Below the pieces are notes generated by a model, which did not search any database, had not been told where the DNA came from, and saw nothing but the letters and a program-made list of their open reading frames with translations. A stretch of DNA of 64,000 bases from Rosellinia necatrix. Taxonomy: Eukaryota; Ascomycota; Sordariomycetes; Xylariales; Xylariaceae. The position numbers and the translations under genes were made by a program. Within the stretch, counting starts at the first letter, position 1; each line of letters begins with the position of its first letter. The stretch covers positions 5,270,001 to 5,334,000 of the forward strand of contig JAGYVD010000002.1 in NCBI GenBank assembly GCA_021209875.1, read 5' to 3'. Shown piece by piece: positions 24,487 through 36,485 of the stretch.

Positions 24487-25765
24487 TCAATGGTTCTCAG
24501 TGGTGGTGACCACGAAATCACGCTCAACGCCTATCCCTCCTGCTGGCCACTCGTGCCCGCGAGACGCATAGGCACCTCGGGACTCGACTGCCAGGTGATG
24601 CGCAGATGCGCGGTGGTCGAAACGAGTATGGTCGTAACCAAAGTTTGCCTCATCGGCAGCCGGGCCATCTTTTATAGTGCTCGTAGAGTCAGATAAAGAC
24701 TTGAACCCAAATAGTCGTGAATGTCCTGCAGCAAAGAGCTGCTTGCGCCTTCTCTGGGCTTTATCGCTTGGCCGGCGGATCAAGGGCGCGAGCGACGGAA
24801 CGCAAGCTACGGTGATACCGACACCCATCTCTGCCACGGTTAATATGGCGCTGTCGAGGGTACAGTAGGTGAAGTCAGTCAAATTGCAACTGATAACTTT
24901 GTACACACGGACTAGGTTGATCGCCGAAATTCTAGGAACATGAGTAACGGAACCATTACAGCCGCACGTAGTCAAGAGGTTTCACTCACCCTAGGCCTAG
25001 ACCAAAAGTTATCGTAATAGCTACCTTTTTGTGTGTTGGAAGCTGGAGTCGCCATATAACTGGGAGTGGTAGGGCGACAATGACGACATCTAGGACCGTG
25101 TTGAAAGCCGCTGCTACCAATTCTGCAACACCTATATCCCCACAGGTGCCGTTGGTGATCGTCTTGTCCCAGTTCAACGCAATGGGCTGACAGATGGTCA
25201 AAGTTGTGATAATACTCCCCACAAAGAATGCGCAGACGACTGCGACGCTTGCCCATACTGCCCACTGGAAAAACTTGGAGACGGAAAAGATCTCGATATA
25301 CAGAAGCAGAATGGCCAGGCGAAATGAGGCGATCGAGATTGCCCAGAAGAATTGGGAGGCAAAGAAGGACTTGAAATTCTCATGTTAGCAAGAGTGATGC
25401 GCCTGGACGGGTTTCCTGCAACCTTTAGCGCGATGGTGAGCTGGGCTGGCGACACTTCGGATATGTGAAGTCCAATACCGCCATCAATGGTTCCGATCAG
25501 AGTGCAAGTGGTGTACCCTAGCAAGGCGACCTATTTTCATACATGTAAGCACTTCACTTTGGAGTATGCATGACAAAGCAGCGATCCATTGGAACGGAGA
25601 TATACTCACCAAAGACAGGACGCAAAAATAGTCATGCGAACGGGTTTCCCTACCCACCAAGCGGGCGGCATAAAAGCGAAGAGCGACAGCGAAGATAGCA
25701 AGTAAGTCGAGGACAATGTATGAGGCTATAAGATCTACTTCGCCCTCATGGAATTTGGGAGCCAT
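24487..25765 (-). CDS. SAT4-like fungal rhodopsin-domain membrane protein
   Basis: Seven-helix integral membrane protein of the fungal rhodopsin-domain family (the family of satratoxin-cluster SAT4 and PTH11-like proteins). Exons are 25765-25610, 25530-25423, 25378-24990 and 24931-24487, giving 365 residues; the frames join cleanly. Intron 2 is only 44 bases, has an unusual GTTGCA donor and a clear GCTAAC branch site. Helices are visible as LIASYIVLDLLAIFAVALRF, the segment around the first junction, FFASQFFWAISIASFRLAIL, VWASVAVVCAFFVGSIITTL, AAFNTVLDVVIVALPLPVIW, ITITFGLGLGISAINLVRVY and ILTVAEMGVGITVACVPSL. The CQPIALNWD and CGD motifs after helix 4, DVVIVALPLPVIW, and a late E-x-G-V-G-I are family hallmarks. 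The frame extends 11 codons upstream but only to a TTG. Molecular role unknown. Confidence 0.85.
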
Positions 25766-26409
25766 GATGACTTGAGTCGATATGAATTGGAGACCCAAAG
25801 GTCAAGCGTGTAAGCTTCGGGTGCTCGGGGCGGAAGAAATATGAAGATCGAGGTACGGCAGCCGATTGAGTCCGAGGACGGCCAGCTCCCTGAGCGAAGT
25901 TATTCTAAATCTTTTGGGCCCCCATTCAATGGGCGTGCCCTTTTGCATACGATGGGTCCGATCTTGCTGGAGCCAAGGCATGTTGGGTGGCCTGCATGAA
26001 GAAGCCAACCAATGGGGTTATCCGTTTGGGGTATCACATCTGCATTGGTAAGGCGGCGGAACTAACATACATACATACGCTACAGCTTGCATACGATGTG
26101 GGCCATGTCGTAAGGCTGTCAACTGTTCCATAGTTTCATGATGCGCCCATGCTGATGACAGAAGTCAGGTGAAGGATCCGAGTCAAGTCCCACGCCGAAT
26201 GGCATTGTCGGGCATAGCCTCTTTGGCGCTGTGGAGGACTCGGTAGGCACCGACTCACCAAAGCCTTCTTCTCGCCGAGTGTGCTAACCATACGATAACA
26301 ATAATGAATAATTAACGAGAGTTCCCACGCAGGCGGCAGAGATGCTTCGTAATCTCAGTTCCCATCATCCACCAAGCTTCCAGCCCAAATTTGTTCAAAT
26401 TAGGGCATT
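25766..26409. other. Divergent promoter region, SAT4-like / P450
   Basis: The two flanking genes are transcribed away from each other, so this 0.64 kb must contain both promoters and could coordinate them. A CATA microsatellite lies near 26068-26084. No gene seen. Confidence 0.55.
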
Positions 26410-28596
26410 ATGTCATCCTCTCCCACATTTCTGGTACACCTTGTGTCCGTTTTTGTGGGTGTTGTCGCACATCTTGGACTTTTCATTCGGGGGGAATGGC
26501 ACTTATCAGCACCCAGCGTTGTTCTGGCTCACCTGGCCCTCGTGTCACTGGGGTTCTTTGCGTATACCGAGGCATGTAGTCAACAGCCTACCTTCACTGC
26601 TCTTCTCTTCTCTTCATCCGTTCTTTTGAGCTATGCCGCCGGGTTATATGGCAGCATTGCCGTGTATCGACTTTTCTTTCATCGCCTTCGACACTTCCCC
26701 GGGCCACGGATGGCAGCACTGACCAAGTTATGGCACGTGTACCAATGTAGAGACTCTCGAAACCATCTGGTACTGGATTCTCTACACAAAAAGTATGGCG
26801 ATTTCGTGCGCACCGGTACGTGCTCTCCAAATGCGCTACAGACCATACAGTCTTGTAGAATCATATTTCTGATCCTTTTGACAGGCCCTGAAGAGATTAC
26901 TATCTTCTCACCCGATGCTTTCGAGGCAATGGATGGGGCATCAAACAGAAACACCCGGTCTGACTGGTACGACATTGTCCACCCGCGCATATCTCCTATC
27001 TTCTCTCGCGAAGAGCGAGATCATAGGCAAAGACGCAAGGTCTGGAACCAGGCGTTATCGACAAAGTGTAAGTTGCATAAACCCCTAAGATATCAATTAG
27101 AGCCTAATGCGTCATTGCAGCCATCAAAACATACTTACCAAGAATATTGTCTCAAATTACCAAGTTACAACAAGCAATTGAGCGATTTGAAAAAAACGCG
27201 GTTCCTGTGAATGATGTGATGCAGTGGTTTGCTTTCGACTCGATGGGAGAGTTCGCCTTCAACCACAGTTTTAACATGCTCGAGACAGCGAAATGGCATG
27301 ACGCCGCCATCCAGCAGAGATCGGCGCTGATGATCTTGGGTGCTTTTAATCCCACGGTATGGGCTATTCGCCTCGCCTTCTTTTTTGGGTCTTCGTTCTG
27401 GCGTGTCAAGGATTGGTTTGGTATGGTGAAATTCTGCGATTCGTGTATTAAAAAGAGGCTCGAGGTAAGTTGCATGCCGGTCCTACTGCTAGGGGCCTTT
27501 GAGTAGATCGACAGAACCCACTGATGAAACTACAGACAGAGGTTGACCAGGCGGACATGGCGACTTGGTTTATTCGAGAGTTCGAGTCAGGCCTGTACCC
27601 TGACAACCCTGTGCTCAGGCAGAACCTTCTGAGCGGAAATGCGCTATCGGTCATTGTTGGGGGCAGGTAAGTTCCAAACACACATCACACACACACCACA
27701 TACACACCACACACACACCAGTATTCTACTCCTTATATCTCGTGTTATCAGGGTCACTGTTGACATACCACAGTGACACGACAGGACCAAGTCTTATGAT
27801 ACTCTGGTACTTTCTTGCTCTTTACCCTGAACACGCGGAAAAAATTCGAGATGAGCTGCGCTCTATTGACACGAGTGATGTCGACGCCCTTTCGACTCTC
27901 CCACATCTCAATGGGTTCATCAATGAGAGTATGAGGCTTCTCCCGGCCGCGCTGACAATGGGCACACGGGTTACGCCCTCTGAAGGGCTTGTCATTGGCG
28001 ACACATTCATTCCGGGCAATGTCAAGATGGCTGCTCCCCGATACTCTATTTTCCGATGTGAGTCAAACAAAGTGTATCATCGCCAGTCAAACATGCCACT
28101 CATTTCTCGTTCTAGCGGAGAGCGCGTTCGAGGACGCCCTGTCCTTCATCCCCGAAAGGTGGTATGACCGTCCGCAGATGATCAAGAATAAACAGGCCTT
28201 CGCACCATTCGGAGTCGGTACGTACAGTTGAAGATCCTCTGTCCTAGTACCTACCTACCCTTCATGAAGCCATTCAGACTGCTAGCAGCTGCCGAGAGAC
28301 TCTCTCCCACCTGAGTAACGGCCACCCGCCCGAGTAACAGCCATTCTGACAACAAGACCTACCTTGATCCGAGTTGCTAATCGTTCATCTTTTCAATAGG
28401 TCGAAGAGCGTGCGTGGGCCAAAACTTGGCGCTGACGCAGATTCGATTGGTCGCGGCGAAGCTGCTGCTGAAATTCCATGTTCGATTTCCAATGGGCATG
28501 GACAAAGAGGCTGTAATTCGGGATATGCGCGACCAGATGACGGCTCGGCCAGGGCAGTTTGGGATGTTCTTTGACCCGATTGGGAAGGAAAATTGA
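26410..28596 (+). CDS. Cytochrome P450 monooxygenase
   Basis: Microsomal P450 of 548 residues in seven exons: 26410-26815, 26885-27067, 27121-27464, 27536-27666, 27774-28057, 28116-28217 and 28400-28596. All junctions have GT/AG ends and keep frame. The N-terminus has several hydrophobic segments, then the hinge LRHFPGPRMAALTKLWHVY and HKKYGDFVRTGPEEI. The I-helix reads VGGSDTTGP, the K-helix ExxR is ESMR, SFIPERW is the PERF-type motif, and the heme loop is FAPFGVGRRACVG with its cysteine. The multi-helix N-terminus and the KYGDFVRTGP pattern resemble the tryprostatin B 6-hydroxylase-like group. Substrate unknown; proximity to the UbiA gene suggests a prenylated or terpenoid intermediate. 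A CA-rich microsatellite sits in intron 4 (27678-27720). No key residue is missing. Confidence 0.94.
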
Positions 28597-29427
28597 CTTA
28601 TGAGAGAACTGCTTTGTAACTGCTTTGCACTGGAATGGAGTGGAGTAATATTATATTTGGGGGGTGTTGGGGTGTTTTGGCGTTCTAGAAATAGTGGATC
28701 TGGGCTGCCATTTTCGGCAGGCCAAACCTCGACAACGGGGGGGCTTTTAGTGAGATTTTCCGCTGCCATAGCAGGAGCGTTGCACATCCGACCCAAACTT
28801 GTCAATTTGGCCCCCTCGGCAAACTATAAACTATGCACCATGCGCGTCTGGGCGGCCCGGGTTTAGCGAGCGGTGACAGGCGCGGGTGATTTCTCCGCTC
28901 GTTTGCTCCTGGTGGTAATTGCAACGCTGCTCCATATTATCGGTGCCGAAGACACAATAGACATGACATTCTACCATGGTTCTCCCAGGGCTGTGTGTCT
29001 GCCACCAACACGCCTCCCGCTCCCGCTGGCAGTGGGCTCCTGTTAAATCATGGCACACGCCTTGTCGCGCAGACGCCGTGGCGTTCTTCTGTGCTCCCCC
29101 CGTTCATTGATTTCTCGCGTCTCCTCGATGCCAGTCAGCCGACCGGCCCCTGTGGATAGACCAGTTCCGAAGCCACGTACAACGTGAATATTACCGTTGT
29201 GTCCCCCCTACTGCTCGTGGAAATAAGATAGAGAGAGAGAGAGAGAGAGTGTGTGTGTGTGTGTGTGTGTGCGGGGAAAGAAGAGAAGAGAGAAAAAAAA
29301 AGGGGTAAGGGGAAAGAAAGAAAAAAAAGAAAAAAAAAAAAAACACTCTCCAAAAGAAAGAGGATAGGAAAAAGAGGACAGCCGCAAACACCATCGCGCG
29401 GGGGGGAGGAAGAGTACAGCTATCCGA
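28597..29427. other. Intergenic region with GA/GT microsatellite
   Basis: No gene seen. The purine-rich stretch 29230-29350 lies in the promoter of the CFEM gene. Confidence 0.6.
29230..29271. repeat. (GA)n(GT)n microsatellite
   Basis: A pure GA run passes directly into a pure GT run about 160-200 bases upstream of the CFEM start, followed by A/G-rich sequence. Confidence 0.9.
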
Positions 29428-30555
29428 ATGATGCGCTACCCTCTCGTGTTGGCGGCGCTCTCCTTCGCCGTCGTCGCCAATGCGCAGAACTTCTCTTCCT
29501 ATGTCCCGGATTGCGCGCCGCCATGTGTCGAACGGACACTGCAGGACAGCAAAGTCTGCACCAGTCTCGACGATAACGAATGCCTCTGCACAAACCTCGC
29601 ACAAATCCTATTCCCCTCGAGGCAATGCTTTATCCAGACCTGCGGTGCTGGCAACCCAAACGATTTAAGAAGTAGGTATAAAGATGTCTTGCTGTATTCC
29701 TTGCTATATTTCTTGCTACTTGGAGGTTTCACGTACACATGGCACTCGGGATCTCTCTTCATTGAGCGTGGGGGCATTATAGCTGGCGCGTCCCAATTGG
29801 GACATTTTCTTGTCCCAGAGACAGTAGCCCGCATTGGCTAACGCTCATGTACAGCTGAAATCATAAGTGGGTGGCAGAAGTTCTGCAATGACTCCGGGAC
29901 GCCAGCCAACTTCTCGGGGGGGGGTTCGGATCCGGGGGCCCACCAGGAATCCCATTCACGAGCTCATCCACGACCAGCTCAATCACGACCTCCGCTTCAC
30001 CAGTCGCCTCCCCAACGGCATCAAGCGACGTCACACCCGCCCCCCCTCCCGGCCTCCACCGCCTCTTCGGATCTCAGCACGGGGGCAAAGGCCGGGATCG
30101 GCGTGGGCGTCGGGGTCGGATCTCTGGCGGTGATCGGCGGGCTGGTGTTCCTGGGTTTCCGCCTGGGGCAGAAGAGGACGAGGGCGCGGCAAGAGGGCGT
30201 GGAAAACACCGAAGACTTCGTCGGAGGGGAAGGAGGGCGGACCGGCGACGGGTATGCCTACGGCAGCACCGCCAGCCCCCCGGCCCTGCCCACCACTGCC
30301 GCCGGCACGCTCATGGAAGGCGAGGGAGACCACGCGGCGGCCGACAAGATACAGCCGTCCAGGGACGCGACCCTCGCCGAACTGCCCTCACCGTCGTCCC
30401 CACGCGCCGAACTCCCGGCCCACGACGTCAAGGAGCTGCCGGCCCAGGAGCACCCTGCTGAGCTTTGGCACGGCGTCATGCCCCCGGAGCTTAGCGCCGA
30501 CGCGGAAGTCCCCCGGGACCGGATAGCGGGGTTGCCGAGATACCGCGATATCTGA
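29428..30555 (+). CDS. CFEM-domain single-pass membrane protein
   Basis: Secreted or surface protein with an N-terminal signal peptide (YPLVLAALSFAVVANAQ) and an eight-cysteine CFEM domain, a fold linked to heme uptake, adhesion and host sensing in fungi. Exons are 29428-29671 and 29855-30555 (GTAGGT...TACAG). The CFEM cysteines run CAPPC, VC, ECLC, QCFIQTC and FC across the junction. Then come a stalk, a GVGVGSLAVIGGLVFLGF membrane helix after STGAKAGI, and a cytoplasmic tail ending LPRYRDI; about 314 residues. In the annotated frame the stalk reads as odd Pro/His/Arg sequence. In the next frame, between the G-run 29916-29924 and the C-run 30040-30046, it reads as the expected Ser/Thr-rich stalk (PFTSSSTTSSITTSASP). 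Two opposite one-base homopolymer changes would explain this. Confidence 0.85.
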
Positions 30556-33500
30556 AGCGGTGTGGGATAATAATTTTCAGTTTTATCCAGCTGTGTCTTC
30601 GCTCGAAGCATACGATCCGATTCTCTAGAGATGTCCAATACGGGCTAGCCCATAGGTATCGCTACCCCTGATATCTCAGACAGGCGTGTCGGGCGTCTGT
30701 ACACGTGCGGGAGAATGGCCGAGAGCAGAGTAGCCGCATCGTATACTACCGTTATCAGACTGCAGTTCGCGGGCGCTGTCCTAGATGGCCGATTACGGGA
30801 TATCATGGGTGTAACTAGCGCTGAGGACGATTTTACAACCGCGAGTCGGGCCGAACCATCTCTCACTCCCCCCTGCCCCTTCTAAGCGCCAAGGATTTAC
30901 CGCTGGCATGGTAGTTTTATTTTTCGAGTCAACGACTACCCGGAAATTTTCAGATCGAGGGCGGAATACTACCTAGATACCGTACGGGGCCGAGCAAAGC
31001 GGCGGGTATCGATGCAAAGAACCATATCAGGAACTCCTATAGGGTGGCCCCAATTGCGAAATCCACCATAGCTCGTTGATGGATCCGCTTCTGCGGAGAT
31101 ACTTACACGGGAGGGATCTTGGCCGCGATAAGGGATACGGGACGTGAATCGATGAAGAACGGGCGTGTGACGTTTCCGTCTATGGCGGTGTACTGCGACG
31201 TGTTGGTGGGTGTGGGTGAGCTATACTACGAAGAGGCATCCGCATCGTGCCTCTTCCCTAGAGCGGAATATTGCACATATATATACATATACACGGATAT
31301 GTGAAGCGATTTTGGGTGGGAGCAAAGAGGAGGCTCAATAACATTAAATGCGAGATTGTTCGCTGACCACAGACGCCACGAGTGTTTCCTCGTGGTTGGG
31401 GAGGCGGAGCCCTACACGAGCACCTGAGACACGCCTTCTGGATCAACAAGTCTACCGAAGTCTGGTCTCATATCTACCTACGGTAGGACAGGGTTGGAAA
31501 GGGTCACGTTAATATATAATTAAATAATGGCCAACTGAGACAGCTACCTTTCAATGGGCACATATGATCGAGCTTGAATTCTTTTATTTGTTTGCTTTCC
31601 TACTGTAGGTCGAATGAGCACATATGACCCCAACACACCCATTCTTGATCACGGGCGACGATCTCCGGTAATATTGGCTCCGATTAGAATAAAGTGTGTA
31701 ACTCGGAGGAAATTCATCTCGTGGAAGGCGGCCTTTACCCAATCGTCTTACCTAGTAGCGAGCTTTGATACCGACGATCCGGCTTCATCGGCGAGAGAAG
31801 CTAGAGTTACCCACCTACCGACCTTTCCCCGGTTCGGAATAAGAAGCCGTTAGGCAACATCCAAGCCTGTCTAGGATAAATAGTCGCCAGAAATGCGACA
31901 CTTATTCAGAGGTAATTTTGTAGATTTATACTATAAAGACCCATGCCGAGCCGAGTGCGGGTCCTTAGGCCTGTAGTGTACGAAAATTCGACCACTTGTA
32001 TGTGTAAGAAAACGTGAGACTGAACATGCGGAGCTGCACCGAGTAAAACTGGAGGTTTTAGATTAGGACAAGCGGTATAGAAATACCACCAGTGCTTGAG
32101 CAATGCGAGATGTTCATCATATAGGCGAAACAGTGAGGTTATCGTATGACCATAACATGGTGCCGGCAGAGCTTTGGCGTCCTGGTGTAGTGTATGATAT
32201 GACTCGACAAAAGAGTTGGGTATACACCGAAACCCGAGCAACGAGTAGGGTGGCGTTGCGGCACAGTGCGGTATTGGCAATACACAATCTGTATAAACCC
32301 AAAGGGTCGCCCGGAACGATCGGGCATGAGTGATCTAGGTTAGCGTAGTAGAGCTGAAGACCAAAGGGTAAAAACCCTGCTGCTAGTGTGCCCTCAGTCG
32401 GAACAGAGTTAACGGGTTGGTAGTATAGATAGAGTATAGCGAAAAGCCCAGTCTCGAGCTGAAGGGTTGGGATCAACTAGTGGCTCCTTCAGGCGATTCT
32501 AGCCGTCGGATCTTACCGTAACAAACGGGTTCACGCGCTTAGCTAAACTACGCAAATGGTGTGTGTGTGTCTTGTCTAGCGCGAGAGAGTCAAAAACAAC
32601 AGGGGACATTATCCTAGGGTCTTGCCCAAAGATTACTCGACCAGCACGGATAACTTTACCCTCGTAAGATATCAACCCACGGATATTCTACGTTGTGCAA
32701 TCATCGGATGAGAGGCAGTCATCTTTACGACTCGCAAGGTAACAATGGGAGCCGACAAAAAAAGGGGGACGGAACTGGACCCCAGGTGATTTTGGAGGCT
32801 GGGCTTCATCTCCACTGCCACCGAGCACCGTCACATCGGCGTGTGCATTATTGGAAATCCTTCTCGTGAGTTGCCCGTGCCGTCTATAGGGTATTCTGGT
32901 GTCAAAAATTGGGGAAGTGGTCCTCAATGGTATGTACTGTCATTGCGGCCGTGACGAGCATTAACATTGAAACGAATGATGATTAGATAGAACGTGTAAA
33001 TCCAGGAGATCACAGGTGGTGGGACAAATGGGATAATCGCTTCTGTCGCTGATCTTCCCCAGACTCTCGGTTAGTTTTCAAAATGGCAAACGTGCCTGAA
33101 GATCCAGGAACGCCCCAATACATGCCAAAATTATCTTGAAGTTTGTGCCTCACTTGTATTGTATACTGTGCACGCAATGCACCACAGTGCTATGAAGCTG
33201 CGAACCGCTCGCATCGTGGCGTAGTGGTACCTGTTTCCCAGCGTCAGATGATAGGACACAACATTGGATTACATCCCAGCCAATTTTCGACAACATCCTT
33301 GGCGGTACTAAAGACCGATATGGAAATATTGGCGTCATGGGTCTTAGCGACAAGGCGAGACTGCCCTAGTGTTGTCCAAGTATCCATAGTGTTGGACACT
33401 TCTGGTTTAGGGATACAGCTAAAGAGAGGGAAAAAAAAAAAACACGAAAAAAAAAATTGAATAACTAACTAGTCAGGTGAAGCATTGTTTATATATGGGT

Positions 33501-34719
33501 GAATCATATACCTGGACCATACTTAACAAGACGAGATGAATGATACCACAAGGGAGACGAACTGATGATAAATTTCAATCATCCAGGTTCATGATATGAT
33601 ATATCACATAGCAAATTATAAGGGCAAAATACGAGATGTATATGGTGAGGATAGAACGTACCGAGCTATTGAAAAGCTTACCTGCTATATACTACAAGGG
33701 ACGAAATAGTGCATCCATAACAGCGCTTATAATGCGTAAGCATGCACTGCAACACACTATCGACTGCAGGCCATCATCAAAATTGGCAAAACAACGGTCG
33801 ATGTAGTCGATAAGTGTAGTAAAACTACTGCTACACAAGGCTAGAGAGATCGCAGCTCTCCAAGAGCAGCCTAATACCGAAAGGCAAAATGTGGCTTTTC
33901 TTTATTCAGGTACCACGCATGATGCCATCATCAGGCGTGAGCGTATGGGGAGAGACCCGGAAGCGAATGAAAAAGAAAAGTCGGTGCAGGACTTGGCTAA
34001 ACGTGGGCAGGCTTCGCTTACATAGCTTACCAACGGCACCTAATTACACAGGTACCGTACCCCTTGCCGTCCCGTTGTCTTTGCCGAACAGTCTAGAGCT
34101 TGTTGGCTGGCTCGTCAACCGCCTCTATCGACCAGCGGTCGGACTGCGGTGGCCATCCTGAATTCCATTTCCAGCACAATAGATCCAAAGCGTACGCTTC
34201 CTCCTACCCACTTCGGGGGCGACTGCGTGTATCCCCCGGCCCACGGACACCTCGCCCAGCCAGATATGGCATCACAGGGACTGTGTGTATTGGGCGACGC
34301 TGCAACACTCGACTAATGTTCATTGGGTTCTCCCCACCAGAAGCTGAACCGCAAGAGAGCCTGGACCGGGCAAACGCTGTCGTATTAACCAACGTCGACC
34401 TAGTGCCGTGGTCATCAGGTTTGCATTGTTACTATTTTCAATGCCTACCTGAACGATGTGTCCGCGCTAGATGTCTCTCGCTAGGCAAACGTCCCGGCAT
34501 CATGCCCAAAAGCAGCTTGAGGCTGAGTGGCTACGGTGATTCTATGCCCAAGGGTGTGCCGGACCCTCGGCTCCTGGAGGGATACATAAACTCTGTCCCC
34601 GTCGTTGCCACCCCAGAACGAAATGTTGTGATCGCCAGGGTACTAGCCAGACCTTCTTCGGTGACCACCTCCAAAGAGTGACAGAGTTTCACACGGATTC
34701 GAGGTCCTCAACTACGAAA
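30556..34719. other. 4.1 kb gene-poor region
   Basis: Only short frames occur. The longest, 34100-34681 (+), has no recognisable domain, signal or codon bias. Possibly degraded sequence; I cannot identify a mobile element in it. Confidence 0.55.
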
Positions 34720-36485
34720 ATGGTTGCGATCAAGTCGGTAGGTGCCATTGCGGCCCTCTCGCTTGTCAACACAGCCCAAGCTTGGTACAACGACCTGCCT
34801 TCTTGCTTGTCGCCTTTCGACCCGTTCGTCTACACAGGATGCTACGATAATGGACAACGGGGTCAGATGGAAGCCCTTTCGCTCCGGACCGACCTCGACC
34901 AGAACAACATGACCGTTGAGACATGTGTTGCTCACTGCAAGGGTAAGTAACCCACGAGTCGTACACAGAACAAAGCTTACGCGACAACTAGGCAATGAGT
35001 ATCGGTTGGCTGGTCTGTCTTATTACGGAGTATGCTACTGTGGACAGACCGTGTCCACAGCCCTGCTCCCCGAGGACATGTGCTCGTTTCCTTGCTCAGG
35101 AAACAGCTCTCAAACCTGCGGAGGAGACACCCAGATCAATATCTGGATGGATCCGACATTCCCGCCGATCGAGGACCAGCAGGACACGACCGAATACGCC
35201 CCGGTCGGTTGCTGGACTGACGACGCTAGCCAGGGTAAAGCCCTCTTCTACCGCCAGGACAACCTTGATTCCGCCACCATGACAACCGACAAATGTCTGC
35301 AGTCTTGCCTGAACGGCGGCTTTCCATTTGCCGGAACTGAGTACGGTACGTAAAAAAAAAAAAAAAAAAAATCTAGTCACGTAAACATGAATTCAAACTC
35401 ATCTCTATGTCAACAGGTGGTGAATGTTACTGCGGTGTCGTGGTGGGCAATGGCACTGCCCTAGCCACCGACCAGTCGACTTGCAACATGGCCTGCAATG
35501 GCAACCCAGACGAGATTTGTGGTGGCCCTGCCAGGCTTAGTCTCTACGTGGCCAAGGACCTCCAGTCCCTCGAGCCCTGCGGCACCCCCCCCCTGACACG
35601 TCGAGCACCACCACCAAGCCTCCCGTGTCTACGACGACCACCACCACCACCACCAGCGCCCCGGTCTGCACGACCACGACGGTGACCCCCCCGACCTGCG
35701 AGTACAAGGTGGGCAAGTGGTGCTCGAATCCGCTGCCGGACTGGAACGACAAGAAGAGCTGCCTCACGTCGTGGTCGCAGTGCGTGCTGCAGAGCGCGAG
35801 CTGCTTCCTGAAGGCCGGGTTCCCGGACGCGCTGCACTGCTTCGAGTACGCCGAGTGGTGCGCGAAGCTGGACGTGTACTGCCTGACCAAGTGCGTGGGC
35901 CAGAGCTGCGACGGCAAGGCGACGTTCGTGGGCAAGTACCCGCCCAAGGGCGGCAACCCGCCGACGACGAGCACGTCGACCTACCCGTGCCCGACGACGG
36001 TGACGACCAAGACCACGACCAAGTCCGCCACCACCACCACGACGACGACCAAGGGCGGCTACCCGACATCGAGCTGCCCCGTGCCGACGCCGACGAGCAT
36101 CTGCAAGCAGCCGACGAACAAGTACTACGGGTACGGCCCCGGCAAGCCCGTCGGCGGCATCGAGCTGCCGATCGTGACGTGCAACAACATGCAGGGCGAC
36201 TGGCGCGCCGGCAACGTCTTCAAGCTCTACTCCGACAAGGACAGCAGCAAGTGCCCGAGCTACCCGCGCCCCAAGTGCCCGGGCGCCTGCGCCGACGCCT
36301 GCAAGGCGCAGCTGACGCAGTGCGAGGACGTCTACGTCGAGGGCTGCCGCGCCGGGCACTTCTCGCAGGGCTGGAAGGACGCCGACGCCGCCTGCCAGGC
36401 CCAGTACAAGGACTGCCTCGCCGTCAACAAGTACGTCAAGGGAGACGGCCATTGCATGACCTGGGATGATGGCTGCCGCGCGTAA
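34720..36485 (+). CDS. Secreted protein with two WSC domains (frame broken)
   Basis: Extracellular carbohydrate-binding-type protein. Exons are 34720-34942, 34992-35345 and 35417-36485. The signal peptide is MVAIKSVGAIAALSLVNTAQA. WSC domain 1 (YTGCYDNG ... YGVCYCGQ ... CSGNSSQTCGG) covers about residues 35-115. WSC domain 2 (VGCWTDD ... GGECYCG ... CNGNPDEICGG) follows and spans intron 2. After CGTPP the frame runs out in the first frame, while the adjacent frame continues with DTSSTTTKPPVSTTTT, a Cys-rich module, a second Thr-rich linker and another Cys-rich module to TAA at 36483. One extra base in the C-run 35585-35593 (nine C) would restore continuity. The last exon is far more GC-rich at third positions than exons 1 and 2. 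Cell-wall sensing or glycan binding is likely, but no membrane helix is seen. Confidence 0.85.

Noticed and set aside
34100..34681. 193-residue plus-strand open frame
   Set aside because: No domain, signal peptide or codon bias, and it ends just before the WSC start; probably chance.
35544..36469. Long frames on both strands over the last WSC exon
   Set aside because: Shadow frames created by extreme GC at third positions; the Cys-rich WSC frame is the real one.
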